A DNA stretch of 64,000 bases from JANNMJ01 sp031426455 (GCA_031426455.1 JANPLI010000055.1:1-64000); one strand, 5' to 3'. Positions 8,464 through 17,293 are shown, counted from the stretch's first letter. Program-made: numbers and translations. The notes: generated by a model not told the origin, from the letters alone.

Positions 8464-11400
8464 CTATTCCACCACGAGCGTTTGCGCCGTGCGGGTGCCC
8501 GTGTCGGGGCGCCACAGCACCACGCGGTAGGCGCCGGCGGGCCATTTGGTGGTCGTCAGCTCGGTGGCCGTACCCGTGAACTGGCCCGTCTGCACGGTTT
8601 CGCCCCGGTTGTTCACCACGCGGTACTGATAGGAAGCTGGCTCGGTCATCACCAGCCGGACCGCGCCGCGCGGCGCCGGGTTGGGCACCAGTTGCAGCGG
8701 CGCAGCGGCAGCAGCCACCTCGTCGATGCCCGGTTTGGAGGTTCCCGGCGCCGGCCGGCCACCCGGATTATTGACGCACGAGGCGCACGAAACCGGTGCG
8801 CACGTCACGGCATTCGTCGTCACGAGGGTGGTCTGGGGCGTGGTGGTGCCGCAGGTCACGATCCGGTAGTTGGTGCCCGCCACCGGCAGGGCCGCGCCCC
8901 AATAGTTACCGCGCGCCGAAATGCTGGCGGGTCGGCCGCTGGTGTAGCACAAATCGAAGATCAGCGGGTTACCGTCGAAACGGTTGATCTGGGGCGTTGG
9001 GTTGGCGCCCTGGTTCGTGATGGCATCGATGCTGAGCGTCACGTTGGTGCCGCGCACCCCGGCCACCGTGCTGTTCGCGATCCAGGCGCAGCCTACATCA
9101 CCGATTACCAGCGTGGTGGGCGCCGTGCCGGGCACCACCACCGCCTCACGGTTGCCAGCGAAACGGGTGTTCTCGTTCAGCCGCAGCGTAGTGGCCGCCG
9201 ACTCGACGCCGATCCGGCAGTTGTTGATATAACTCGCTGCCACCTGGGCATTGCCCGTGGACCCCAATCGGATGCCCGTGTTGGTCACATCGGCAATCTG
9301 AACACCGCGCAACACGGCCGACGGATAGCTGCCCGTCAGATTCAGCCCATTGGCAGCGCCGCGAATCTGCGTATTCTGCACACTGACGATGCCAGCCGCC
9401 TGACACGTGAGAAGAGTCGTGGCGGGCGCGGTGGCAAGGCCAGCCAGGTCCACGTTGTTGAGCGTGGCGGTACCCGTGCTGATCACCGTCAGCGACGTGC
9501 CCGCGCCGTACTTGATCTGGCCCGTGTTCAGGTTGAATTCCGGCGTGGTGACGCTGATGATGGCGCCGTTGGTGAGCTCGTACACGCGGGTGGTCCGCAG
9601 GAATCCCGTTTGCAGCCAGCGGCTACCGCTGCCCAGCGTTAGGGTGGCGGCGGTGCCGTCGAAGGTGATATTGCCTTTGCCGAAGAACGTGAAATCGACG
9701 TTCGCAGCCGTAGCCAGGGTGCCGCGCACTACCAGGCCGGACGCCTGGTCCTGCAAGGTCAGGCCGCTGGTGGCGGCGGTGGGCGTAGCCAGCAGGTCGA
9801 GGCGGGCGCCGGTTTCTACCACCACCTGGCCAGTGCCAGTCACCAGCAGGCGGGCGCCGTTGGCGATACGCAGGCCTTTGGCGGGGTCGGTGTTGCGGAC
9901 GATGATTTTCCCACCCGCGTCCACCTGTACCAGCCCACCAGCCACGGCTTGCAGCAGCGCGCCGTTTTCCACGATCACCGTACCGCCGGATTCCACCGTC
10001 AGCTTGGCGCCGTTCTGAATATCGAGTAACGAACCGCTTTGCAACGTCAGCGTGCTTTTGTTTTTGACCATCAGCGCGCCGCCGGGCACTACCGTCGTCG
10101 GGCTGGGCGCCAGCCGCAGCACCGAAGCCGTGCGGCACACCAGCGTCGTCAAGTTCGTGAAGGCGTTCGTTAGCGGGTTGATCGTGGTCCGGGCAGCCGT
10201 ACTGCTTAGGTCCAGCGTCAGGGTAGCTGCCGCCGCTACGTTCACATCGTAGGGGGCGTTCGGGATATCGTCGAGCACCAGATCGCCGCACCAACGCTGC
10301 GACTGTCCCATATCCGTATCATTGAAACGGACCTGCACCGTAAGGGTGCCCGTAGCGGCATCTTTGGCCGTGATGCGCACTGACAGGCCGTGCAACAGGA
10401 TCGGGGCGTTGCGGTTCTGGACCGCATCGTACACCACGTGCGGAGTCAGGGCGGGGTTGGTCATCATCCCCAACTTCTGACCAACTTGGGTAAAGGCAAT
10501 ATCGGTGCCCAGATAAGCAGGCATCAGTACGCCGTTCATCATCCCGTTCAAGGTCGATTCGTTGCGGGTCGTGCCGTTGCCGTGGTATCCGCTGTAAGCG
10601 ATGGTGCCGTTGCCATCAGTATCCCAGCGAAAACGCTGAATATCGCCTTGCGCGCCCAGGGCGTTGGCCTCACCCCGGATCAGGTCATAAAACCGGTTGC
10701 CGTAGATGTAGTTATTCCAGGTCGAGAGCGGTCCGTTGGGGGTATAGTCGAAGTTACCGCGCGACGAGATTGGGCGGAACGCGCCCCCCCGGTCCAGGTC
10801 ATAGTACCCGATGATGGTGTTCTGGGTGGGGGTGCGCATATCTTCAACCATTGCCAGCAGGCCCAATGGTGCGCCAGCCATCACGTTGCCCTGCCCATCG
10901 GTGGTGAAATCATAGCGCTGGTTGAGCGCGTGGTTGCTGGTGTGGTTCGAGAGCCAGAGGTACTGGTTGGTGTTCGGGATGCGGATACGCATCAGGTCAC
11001 CGGTCTGTACGTAGTCGCGCAGGGTGTAGAGACCATCAGTCGTCAGATTCTGCGGGCCATCGAGGTTGGCGTTGACGGCGGTGGGGCCAGTAGTGAGGGC
11101 ACTCCATCCCAGGTACCAACGCTCCCAGCCATTGATGCAGGAGTTGACCGAGCCATCCATCATTCCCCAACCGAAGCTACTCTGAAAGTGTGGCCCCACC
11201 ACACCATTGGCACCGTTGTAATGGGTACTGCGGTAGAGGCTGTGCGCAAACTCGTGGCCGAAGCCCCTGCGAGACAGACCATCGCCGGGGCCGTACTGGA
11301 TATAGCCGCCGCTCCAGCCGTCGGCGTCGTAGGTCTGGCCGTTGGTACCCACCAGGCCGGTGGTCGTGGGGATGCCCATCTGGGCGCCGTCGTTGACAAG

Positions 11401-12228
11401 GGCGGGATAGCCCAAGCTCGTCAAATTACCGTTGGGTACTACTCGCCAGATGATCAACACGTAGTCGAGCTTGCCGTCTGGTGGGCTGATACTATTGTCG
11501 GACGAGAAATTAGGAGCGTTGGTGCGCCCATCGAAACGCGCCCAGTCGTAGGACGGGTACACGGCTTTGACCCGATTCCAGAGTTGTTGGTTGTAGTAGC
11601 CGAAGTTGTGCTGGCCTGCTGTAGGCGCACGCGCCACGTTGATGCGCTGCGGCAGGGCTTCGGCGATGACCCGAAACGGCGCCGCGCCGTTGGGGGCAAA
11701 GCGCGACATCTGGTAGAGCTGGTTGGAAATGTTATTCCGCTGATCGGTAGGCGAAAACTGCGCGTAGTTCGAGTAGAACAACGTGTTGTTGTAAGCTGTG
11801 CGCGGCAGGGCGCTGCCCCAAGCCGTGTTCACGGCATCGGTTTGCGGCCAGGGATTGCCGGGGTCAGCGTTGTCTTGCGAGATCCCCGAAGCTGATGACA
11901 CGTTATCAGCGTCAAACCCCGCATAGATCACCAGCCACCGCGTATCCCCTCGCGGTGTCATTGCATCGCCGAAGGATGAAATGGACCCGGCGGGCGCTTC
12001 CGCCGGCACCGGCATCAGCGTGCCGTCAGCGTTTTGGAAACAATTCAGCACCGGCGCAACGCGGCTGGGGGCAATAAATTCATCCGCGAATACCCCTGGC
12101 ACAGGGGCGTTCGATTGGGCGAAAGCTGCCAAAGGGGCCGTACTCAGGGCACCGGCCAGGGCACAGAAGGCCCCAGTAGTCGCCGAACCGCGCACAGCGG
12201 CCCAACGACGCAATAAAAACTGCCTCAT
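8464..12228 (-). CDS. Secreted M6-like metalloprotease with beta-helix-like region and T9SS domain
   Basis: A 1254-residue exported protein. Residues 1-38 form a long signal peptide ending AAFAQ. The N-terminal half resembles immune-inhibitor-A type (M6) peptidases; the zinc motif HEFAH is at 325-329, with an additional H336. From ~residue 690 the protein becomes a run of short strands with repeated GAKLTVESGGTVIV-like units, as in parallel beta-helix proteins. The last ~75 residues form a type-A T9SS sorting domain, with LQLVPNPAPRGAV and the terminal AQTLVVE. Role: extracellular protein degradation, by inference. It is followed on the 3' side by a terminator. Confidence 0.85.
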   Translation of the reverse strand: MRQFLLRRWAAVRGSATTGAFCALAGALSTAPLAAFAQSNAPVPGVFADEFIAPSRVAPVLNCFQNADGTLMPVPAEAPAGSISSFGDAMTPRGDTRWLVIYAGFDADNVSSASGISQDNADPGNPWPQTDAVNTAWGSALPRTAYNNTLFYSNYAQFSPTDQRNNISNQLYQMSRFAPNGAAPFRVIAEALPQRINVARAPTAGQHNFGYYNQQLWNRVKAVYPSYDWARFDGRTNAPNFSSDNSISPPDGKLDYVLIIWRVVPNGNLTSLGYPALVNDGAQMGIPTTTGLVGTNGQTYDADGWSGGYIQYGPGDGLSRRGFGHEFAHSLYRSTHYNGANGVVGPHFQSSFGWGMMDGSVNSCINGWERWYLGWSALTTGPTAVNANLDGPQNLTTDGLYTLRDYVQTGDLMRIRIPNTNQYLWLSNHTSNHALNQRYDFTTDGQGNVMAGAPLGLLAMVEDMRTPTQNTIIGYYDLDRGGAFRPISSRGNFDYTPNGPLSTWNNYIYGNRFYDLIRGEANALGAQGDIQRFRWDTDGNGTIAYSGYHGNGTTRNESTLNGMMNGVLMPAYLGTDIAFTQVGQKLGMMTNPALTPHVVYDAVQNRNAPILLHGLSVRITAKDAATGTLTVQVRFNDTDMGQSQRWCGDLVLDDIPNAPYDVNVAAAATLTLDLSSTAARTTINPLTNAFTNLTTLVCRTASVLRLAPSPTTVVPGGALMVKNKSTLTLQSGSLLDIQNGAKLTVESGGTVIVENGALLQAVAGGLVQVDAGGKIIVRNTDPAKGLRIANGARLLVTGTGQVVVETGARLDLLATPTAATSGLTLQDQASGLVVRGTLATAANVDFTFFGKGNITFDGTAATLTLGSGSRWLQTGFLRTTRVYELTNGAIISVTTPEFNLNTGQIKYGAGTSLTVISTGTATLNNVDLAGLATAPATTLLTCQAAGIVSVQNTQIRGAANGLNLTGSYPSAVLRGVQIADVTNTGIRLGSTGNAQVAASYINNCRIGVESAATTLRLNENTRFAGNREAVVVPGTAPTTLVIGDVGCAWIANSTVAGVRGTNVTLSIDAITNQGANPTPQINRFDGNPLIFDLCYTSGRPASISARGNYWGAALPVAGTNYRIVTCGTTTPQTTLVTTNAVTCAPVSCASCVNNPGGRPAPGTSKPGIDEVAAAAAPLQLVPNPAPRGAVRLVMTEPASYQYRVVNNRGETVQTGQFTGTATELTTTKWPAGAYRVVLWRPDTGTRTAQTLVVE

Positions 12229-12295
12229 AAACTAAAAATGAAAATAGATGAAAAATGCGAGTGCGGGCAAATCGACCGCCCCTCATCAGAAAGAC

Positions 12296-13729
12296 CTACT
12301 GCCGGATCAAGCGCCAGGTGCGGATAGCTAGCCCACCGCCCGTCGGGGCCGCCGTCAGGGTGAACAGATAGAGACCGGGAGATAGCCCGGCCAGCGAAAG
12401 CGGCGCGTCCGCCGCTGTAGCGTCAAAAGAATAGGTGCGCACCACCCGGCCCAGCGCGTCGCGCAGGGTAGCGGTGGCGCCGGCCAGCGCCCGGCCGCGC
12501 AACTGCACCTGGTCGGTGGTGGCCGGGTTGGGCCACAGTTCCAGGCCTGCCAGCGTACCGCTGCCAGCATCGGCGGGCGCGGCCAACAGGCGCGAAAAGG
12601 GCCGCACCTTGAACACCAGCCCGGCCGCCGCCCCGTGGGTGCCACGCGTAGTGGAGGCGCAGACCACGTAGTTACCCGCTGGGTCGGCCGTCAGGTCCAG
12701 GGCGTACTCATCGCTGGGGTGGCGGGTGAAGATGGTGTCGGTCAGCAGCGCGCCGTCCGGGGCCAGTTCCGCGATGGCCAGATCGGTGGCCCGGAAAACC
12801 GGGTTGTAGTATTCGCCCAGCACGGCGATACGCCCGTCGGGGCGTGGGTACACCGCTTTGGCGCTACCCAGGTACTGATACTGCACCGACCAGAGCGAAT
12901 CACCCTGAGCGGTGGTTTTGGTTAGTTGGTAACTCGCGAACAGGCAGTCGCCAGCGGGCGTGACGGCACTGCGGCGCCCGGTAAACACTGCCCGCCGCCG
13001 GGTCTGCTCCGCCCCATTCTCGTTTAGTGAAACGAGCCGTCCACGAAAACCGAAAGGCGTCTGGTTATTGTAAAAATAATTTGATACGACATAACCTCTA
13101 CCCGGTACTGGAAGCAAATTGACGATCTGACCATCAGAGGCATTGTCGTAAGGCACGGTCGTTCGCCAGATATCGGCACCGAGGCTATCCATCTTGAAGA
13201 CGGTTTTGGCGCCCAGTAGGTCGGCGCAGCCCACCAACTGCCCGTCGTTGGCGGTTTGCAGCCCGTAAATGGCATCCAACTGGGCGCTACGGTAGGGGGA
13301 GCTCCAGACCGGCTGCCCGTTGGGGTCGAGCAAGTCCAGTTGCGCGTCGGAATCGCCGATTGGCCCCGTATAAGTGCCCAGCATAGAGGCAATCAGTAAC
13401 TGGCCCGAGCGATTTTCGGCAACGGAATTGGGACCACCCGTGCCCAGGATCGTGCGCCATACCACGACGCCTTGTTCGTTGAGTTTAGCGGCGAAAGTGC
13501 GGCGTTGCAGAAAAACAACGGTCGTATCTCGAATCCCGCCTACCACCACATAGCCGCCTCGGCTGCAGCGGATCATTTGATTCAGCGACACTTCTTCGGC
13601 TGCTGACCCAATCTGGGTTTGCCAAATAAAACGCCCGGTTTGGGCGTGGGCCGAGGCAGTAAGGAAAAAGGTGACCAGCGCGCACCCCAGCACCAGCCCC
13701 CGCAGGGGCCAAAGGTATCGATTCAGCAT
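12296..13729 (-). CDS. Secreted beta-propeller-like protein with T9SS type-A domain
   Basis: A 477-residue exported protein. Signal peptide residues 1-29 end TASAHAQ. The body has about seven short repeats of the kind GGYVVVGG / GQLLIAS / GQLVGCAD / GRIAVLGEYY / GNYVVCAS, each followed by strand-rich sequence, which suggests a beta-propeller. Residues ~395-477 form a type-A sorting domain (LELWPNPATTDQVQL ... GLYLFTL). No enzyme motif is visible. Its promoter contains a G12 tract in the spacer (see 13783-13815), so expression is predicted to vary between cells. A beta-propeller fold is inference. Confidence 0.8.
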   Translation of the reverse strand: MLNRYLWPLRGLVLGCALVTFFLTASAHAQTGRFIWQTQIGSAAEEVSLNQMIRCSRGGYVVVGGIRDTTVVFLQRRTFAAKLNEQGVVVWRTILGTGGPNSVAENRSGQLLIASMLGTYTGPIGDSDAQLDLLDPNGQPVWSSPYRSAQLDAIYGLQTANDGQLVGCADLLGAKTVFKMDSLGADIWRTTVPYDNASDGQIVNLLPVPGRGYVVSNYFYNNQTPFGFRGRLVSLNENGAEQTRRRAVFTGRRSAVTPAGDCLFASYQLTKTTAQGDSLWSVQYQYLGSAKAVYPRPDGRIAVLGEYYNPVFRATDLAIAELAPDGALLTDTIFTRHPSDEYALDLTADPAGNYVVCASTTRGTHGAAAGLVFKVRPFSRLLAAPADAGSGTLAGLELWPNPATTDQVQLRGRALAGATATLRDALGRVVRTYSFDATAADAPLSLAGLSPGLYLFTLTAAPTGGGLAIRTWRLIRQ

Positions 13730-13782
13730 AGCCCGGAGGAAGAGTAACGGTTGAGCGCCAACTATCTGGCGTTTGACCGGAG

Positions 13783-13815
13783 CAAATGTATCGCCCCCCC
13801 CCCCCTGTTTCCAAA
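13783..13815 (-). promoter_or_regulatory. Consensus promoter with G12 homopolymer in the spacer
   Basis: On the minus strand TTTG (13815-13812) is followed by a 21-nt spacer and TACATTTG (13790-13783), a full match to the Bacteroidota primary promoter. Twelve consecutive G residues (13805-13794) fill most of the spacer. The start codon at 13729 is 53 nt after the -7 box. Loss or gain of a G would change the element spacing. Confidence 0.8.
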
Positions 13816-14073
13816 TTTATTCTTGCATTTTCCTGGAAATAATTCATAGTCAGCTGAAATAAAGCGGTTTGGGGCAATATTATCGTTTTGTTGCGACCGG
13901 TGGGGTGGGTGGCGGCAGCCACAATAGTCGTATTTTCCCTTGTTGTGCCCGGCTATGGGCCTCACCACCCTGGCCGTCAGGAGGACCGACTAGCGGGCCA
14001 CTTTTAGGTACGGTCAATTGCCATCGCCAAATGCAAACCCGATCATTTCCAACGTCGGCGGACGTTTACGGAA
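13816..14073. other. Low-GC intergenic stretch
   Basis: Apart from the promoter of the minus-strand gene, no supported gene is seen. The first ~80 bp are AT-rich relative to the surroundings. A reading frame crosses 13869-14453 but lies in the wrong phase to the better candidate gene at 14074. Confidence 0.4.
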
Positions 14074-14604
14074 ATGGTGAGCGCGCATTTTCTGGCAACC
14101 GGGCCGCCGGTGGATTTGGCGGGGCTGGTAGCGCAGGGCCGGCAAGTACCGCGCGATTCGGCCCAGGCGGCAGACTTTCCGGCTACGTACCACCTCTTTC
14201 CAGCAGGGTTCCATTACTACGTGGCCGAAGGGCTTTTCCTGACCGAGCGATGGCAAGACCTGCTCGACTGGTACACCGAAACGGAACACCAATATCCGGA
14301 ACTGACCACGCTGACCGGCAATGTATTCAACGAGCTACGCCGCGCTTTTCGGGTAGCGGCGCTGGCGCGGGTCGGACGCAAAAGCGAAGCACGAGCCGCC
14401 CGCACTGGACTGCAACTAACGAAGCTACTGGCCACCTACGAGTGGTTCGGTGACTATTACGCCGTCTTCGACTGGCTGGCCGAACTGGCGACCCGACCAA
14501 CGGTGGCGCGCCGCGCCGCACTTCTGGACGAAATAACGGACTTCGCGGCTCGTCGCCAGATGCCGCTTTTCCGGACACTGGCGCGGCGTTGGGCAGCGAA
14601 GTGA
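14074..14604 (+). CDS. Hypothetical helical (TPR-like) protein, possibly 5'-truncated
   Basis: A 176-residue protein built of paired amphipathic helices (WQDLLDWYTETEHQYPEL, VFNELRRAFRVAALARVG, ARTGLQLTKLLATYEWFG) reminiscent of tetratricopeptide repeats. No signal peptide or catalytic motif is seen. The frame stays open upstream back to a TAG at 14005 without another ATG, and the residues before the ATG (RRRTFTE) could belong to the protein, so it may be a remnant of a longer gene. No neighbours suggest a role. Confidence 0.5.
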   Translation: MVSAHFLATGPPVDLAGLVAQGRQVPRDSAQAADFPATYHLFPAGFHYYVAEGLFLTERWQDLLDWYTETEHQYPELTTLTGNVFNELRRAFRVAALARVGRKSEARAARTGLQLTKLLATYEWFGDYYAVFDWLAELATRPTVARRAALLDEITDFAARRQMPLFRTLARRWAAK

Positions 14605-14673
14605 ACGAACAGGAGCCGGTTTTCTTTGACCGCCACCGGGTTTACCGGGTTCATTAGGGCGGTAGCTTAGCCG

Positions 14674-14913
14674 CTACGCCGCCCGCTTGGGCTGCACACG
14701 CAAAGGCTTCATCGGCAGTGCCGATGCTTTTGATTCAGCGGCTACCGGCTTCGACGGTGCCGGCTCCTCTGGCGAACCAGCTTCTGCCAACAAGGCATTG
14801 GCTTCGGCCAGCTTCCGGGGAAAAAGGTTGCGGCCCTGAAGGTGCGCCAGCCCCGGATCAATCGTAAAACCTGACGGCAGTTTTTTGACTTGCCGGGAAG
14901 ACGAGGCTTTCAT
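14674..14913 (-). CDS. Small partner protein of DUF6934 gene
   Basis: A 79-residue protein (MKASSSRQVKKLPSGFTIDP...) with a Pro/Ala-rich basic C-terminus. Its ATG overlaps the stop codon of the upstream DUF6934 gene in a TAATG arrangement (14911-14915), so the two are translationally coupled. No known domain was recognised. The layout, a short protein coupled to a ~150-residue protein, mirrors the divergent pair at 15494-16269. A toxin-antitoxin-like relation is inference only. Confidence 0.6.
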   Translation of the reverse strand: MKASSSRQVKKLPSGFTIDPGLAHLQGRNLFPRKLAEANALLAEAGSPEEPAPSKPVAAESKASALPMKPLRVQPKRAA

Positions 14914-15368
14914 TACGCTCCTATTTTACGTTTTACGCGCAGAGCGCGGTAAGGCTGATTCTTCTCGAACGGGAACCAGTTGTCGGCGACCAACCCCCAA
15001 ATGTAGAAATCAGTTTGGGCGGCCGTCAACTGAGATGAGATGCCCATTTGGTAAAGCCGCATTCGAGCAGGGGTGCTACCGAACGCCACCACGACCGCTT
15101 CCGGGATCAGCTCGGTGAATGCGTACACGATCTGGACGATCGTCGCCAGCACTTTTTGGCTGTCGCCGTTATCCGTAACGGCCAGGTCGTTTACCTCGCC
15201 GGTCATTGGGTCGTAATCACCGAAGCCCAGATTGAATAGGCCTGCTTGCTCCGTTTCCGTAAAGGCGACCAGTTTCGTAACCGCGCCTTTGGGGCCTTGG
15301 CTCACGAAAGCATAGATAAACTTGTCAGGTGTCGTTCTGACGTCGTAAACCTCACCGAGCTTCTGCAC
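14913..15368 (-). CDS. DUF6934 family protein
   Basis: A ~151-residue protein recognised by eye from family signatures: FVSQGPKGAVTKLV, NLGFGDYDPMTGEVND, TDNGDSQKVLATI and GSTPARMRLYQMGI. The GTG at 15368 is preferred over a GTG at 15428 because a -7-like TACCTTG ends 4 nt before it and the family begins near here. The biochemical role of DUF6934 is not known to me. It forms a TAATG-coupled operon with a 79-residue protein and diverges from a second small/large gene pair. Confidence 0.75.
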   Translation of the reverse strand: MQKLGEVYDVRTTPDKFIYAFVSQGPKGAVTKLVAFTETEQAGLFNLGFGDYDPMTGEVNDLAVTDNGDSQKVLATIVQIVYAFTELIPEAVVVAFGSTPARMRLYQMGISSQLTAAQTDFYIWGLVADNWFPFEKNQPYRALRVKRKIGA

Positions 15369-15372
15369 CCTG

Positions 15373-15379
15373 CAAGGTA
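15373..15379 (-). promoter_or_regulatory. -7-like box immediately upstream of DUF6934 GTG
   Basis: TACCTTG on the minus strand, one base short of TAnnTTTG, followed by CAGG and the GTG start. Suggests a leaderless or near-leaderless transcript. Confidence 0.4.
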
Positions 15380-15458
15380 AAACAGAACGGCGCCACTGCC
15401 GGCTCTGGAGAGCTACCCACCGAACCACCCCACCATCAGCCCACGTTAATGGCCGCGG

Positions 15459-15466
15459 TATCTTTG
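15459..15466 (+). promoter_or_regulatory. -7 box of the plus-strand two-gene unit
   Basis: TATCTTTG is a perfect TAnnTTTG and lies 27 nt before the ATG at 15494. It excludes the in-frame ATG at 15449, which would be upstream of transcription start. Confidence 0.55.
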
Positions 15467-15493
15467 CCGCGTCACCGCCTCATCAGCAGCATT

Positions 15494-15682
15494 ATGAAAC
15501 CCAAAAAGCACCTCAGCCCAACCGCCACCGAAGCGGCTGCCCCTGCTACCACGCGCGAGTTGTTGCCCGGCGAGGCGACGGCGGCCAAGTTTCGCCACAT
15601 TACGACAGAGGAACAGGAAGCTCGTCGTAGCAAAGCGTACAAATACATCACGATGGACGACATAATGAGCGGACGTGTCTGA
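15494..15682 (+). CDS. Small hypothetical protein, first gene of coupled pair
   Basis: A 62-residue protein (MKPKKHLSPTATEAAAPATT ...ending TMDDIMSGRV). Charged, with a predicted helix TTEEQEARRSKAYKY. Start chosen at 15494 because the -7 box lies between it and the earlier in-frame ATG. The stop overlaps the next gene's ATG in TGATG (15680-15684), so the two are translationally coupled. It has the size and C-terminal linear-motif look of an antitoxin or adaptor, but no family was recognised. Confidence 0.65.
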   Translation: MKPKKHLSPTATEAAAPATTRELLPGEATAAKFRHITTEEQEARRSKAYKYITMDDIMSGRV

Positions 15683-16269
15683 TGGCCTCCATTCTTGGCG
15701 CTGGCTATCCGTTCCGATTTCTACTTGAAAAGCCACCTTTACCCGGTGGTTTTTTGATTGAGACCTATTTGTGTCCATTCAGAACCCGGCACGGCGATCA
15801 TTATATCGCGCAGGTCGAGCGTTACGCCCACCACGTGTACGCGGTCAAATTTTACCTCAAAAAGCACCGTTGGACAAAAGATGCTGATCGCCGGTATCAA
15901 CATCAAACGCATCGGGGAGCCGCTGAAGCAATCCGTATCATCCACACCTGCATCCGGGTGATGCTGTATGTTATCAAGCGTGACCCTTTGGCATCCTGCA
16001 CCTTCATTGGATCACCCAAACCGGGTGAAGACAAGGCCAATACGCAACGTTATCGGATCTATACACAGTTGATGCTGACGTTCTTTCCCAGTACGGAATG
16101 GAAGCACGAGGACTTCGGCGGCGAAAGCGCCTACCTGCTGCTCAACCGCCAGGCCCTGGCCCGCGACCCAGACCTGCTGCGCAAAGCCGCCGCAATGTTC
16201 GACGCCCTTTACTTGATGCCGGACACTCTGCGCCCGCCTTCCCCGCCGGGCGTGGCGGGCGTTGGATAA
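15682..16269 (+). CDS. Hypothetical protein coupled to small partner (possible remote DUF6934 relative)
   Basis: A 195-residue soluble protein without signal peptide. A central segment, IIHTCIRVMLYVIKRDP then TFIGSP...RYRIYTQLML, has the same order of elements as DUF6934 (helix, strand, GS-x-x-x-R-x-x-x-Y), which suggests but does not prove the same fold as the divergent neighbour. Starts inside the stop of the 62-residue gene. The stop codon is part of a 21-bp terminator stem. Function unknown. Confidence 0.65.
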   Translation: MASILGAGYPFRFLLEKPPLPGGFLIETYLCPFRTRHGDHYIAQVERYAHHVYAVKFYLKKHRWTKDADRRYQHQTHRGAAEAIRIIHTCIRVMLYVIKRDPLASCTFIGSPKPGEDKANTQRYRIYTQLMLTFFPSTEWKHEDFGGESAYLLLNRQALARDPDLLRKAAAMFDALYLMPDTLRPPSPPGVAGVG

Positions 16270-16320
16270 AGCAAACCGCCCCTCCCGCGACTACTCGCAG
16301 GAGGGGCAGTTTGCTTTATC
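16265..16320. terminator. Strong terminator with embedded stop codon
   Basis: Arms 16265-16285 and 16300-16320 are inverted copies with one mismatch in 21 bp. The TAA of the preceding gene is inside the left arm. The T-rich right flank fits termination of the plus-strand operon. Confidence 0.8.
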
Positions 16321-16400
16321 GGCGGGATATCCGCTTTCCCGGCAGATGTCGTTTTACCTTACGCTGGTCCAGCAACTGGCACGGGTTACGCCGCTGCACG

Positions 16401-16457
16401 GCTAAACCACCCTCAAACTCTCCAAACCCTCCCACCCTCAAACCCTTCCACCCTCCT
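16401..16457. repeat. C-rich degenerate heptad array
   Basis: Repeats of the type CACCCTCAAAC separated by CTCTCCAAACC-like units, at the 3' side of the TSUP permease gene. It belongs to the period-7 family seen elsewhere in the window but is among the most degraded. Confidence 0.45.
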
Positions 16458-16459
16458 CA

Positions 16460-17254
16460 TTACCACCACCCGGCCACCTCGCCGGTGAGCCGGCCGATCA
16501 GCACGGCCACGATCACCAGGAAGAAGATGCGCACCACGCCGCTGCCCCCGCGTAGCGCCAGCCGAGTGCCTACCAGCGAGCCGGTGAGGTTGGCGGCGGC
16601 CATCGGCAGGGCAGCGGCCCACAGCACCTGGTGCGTGGGGCCGAAGTAGAGCCAGCCGCCCAGGTTGGTGCAGACGTTGATGACTTTGGCGGAGGCCGAG
16701 GCACGCAGGAAGTCGTAGCCGAGCCAGCCCACCAGCGCAAACACCAGCAGCGAGCCGGTACCGGGGCCGAAAAAGCCGTCGTAAAACCCCAGTGCCACGG
16801 CAATGGCCAGCACCGCCCAGCGTTCGGTGGCGGGCGCGTAGCGCGGTTGATGGTCGGCGCCGAGCGTGGGTTTCGCCATCGTGTAGGCCCAGAGCGCCAG
16901 CAACAGCCCCAGCAGCAGCGGTTTGAGCAGCGCCGGACTCAGCAGTGACACCGCCCGCGCCCCCAACCACGAGCAGCCTGCTGCCACCAGCCCCGCCGGC
17001 AGCAACGAGCGCCACGGCAACGCCACCTGCCGGGCGTAGCGCACCGCCGCCGCTGAGGTACCCACCAGCGCGGCGGTCTTACCGGTGCCCAGAATGGTGG
17101 GAATCGGCACCCCGCGCAGCAGCACCAGCGCGGCGGGCACCTGAATCAGCCCGCCGCCGCCCACCACGGCATCGACCAGTCCGGCGGCGAAAGCAAAGGC
17201 GCAGAGCAGGGCCAGCGCGGCGGGCGTGGTTTCGGGCAGCAGGGCAAGCAGCAT
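16460..17254 (-). CDS. TSUP (TauE/SafE) family permease
   Basis: A 264-residue inner-membrane protein with about eight hydrophobic segments and the family's N-terminal signature AGLVDAVVGGGGLIQVPA and mid-protein repeat GFYDGFFGPGTGSLLVFAL. The family exports or imports sulfite, sulfoacetate or related organosulfur anions. The ATG is 5 nt downstream of a CATCTTTG box, so the transcript is probably leaderless. It is followed 39 bp upstream by purE on the same strand, but with its own promoter signal. Substrate cannot be told. Confidence 0.88.
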   Translation of the reverse strand: MLLALLPETTPAALALLCAFAFAAGLVDAVVGGGGLIQVPAALVLLRGVPIPTILGTGKTAALVGTSAAAVRYARQVALPWRSLLPAGLVAAGCSWLGARAVSLLSPALLKPLLLGLLLALWAYTMAKPTLGADHQPRYAPATERWAVLAIAVALGFYDGFFGPGTGSLLVFALVGWLGYDFLRASASAKVINVCTNLGGWLYFGPTHQVLWAAALPMAAANLTGSLVGTRLALRGGSGVVRIFFLVIVAVLIGRLTGEVAGWW

Positions 17255-17259
17255 CCGGG

Positions 17260-17267
17260 CAAAGATG
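17260..17267 (-). promoter_or_regulatory. -7 box just upstream of TSUP permease ATG
   Basis: CATCTTTG on the minus strand, 7 of 8 to TAnnTTTG, then CCCGG and the ATG. Transcription start would fall on or next to the start codon. Confidence 0.5.
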
Positions 17268-17293
17268 CGGGTAAAGGTGCAGTGGCGCGGGGT

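Noticed and set aside
13869..14453. Frame of 194 codons
   Set aside because: Basic low-complexity translation overlapping, in another phase, the more natural frame at 14074-14604.
14605..14673. tRNA or small RNA gene
   Set aside because: A weak hairpin only (GGCGGTAGC-type); no cloverleaf or conserved tRNA boxes found here or elsewhere in the window.
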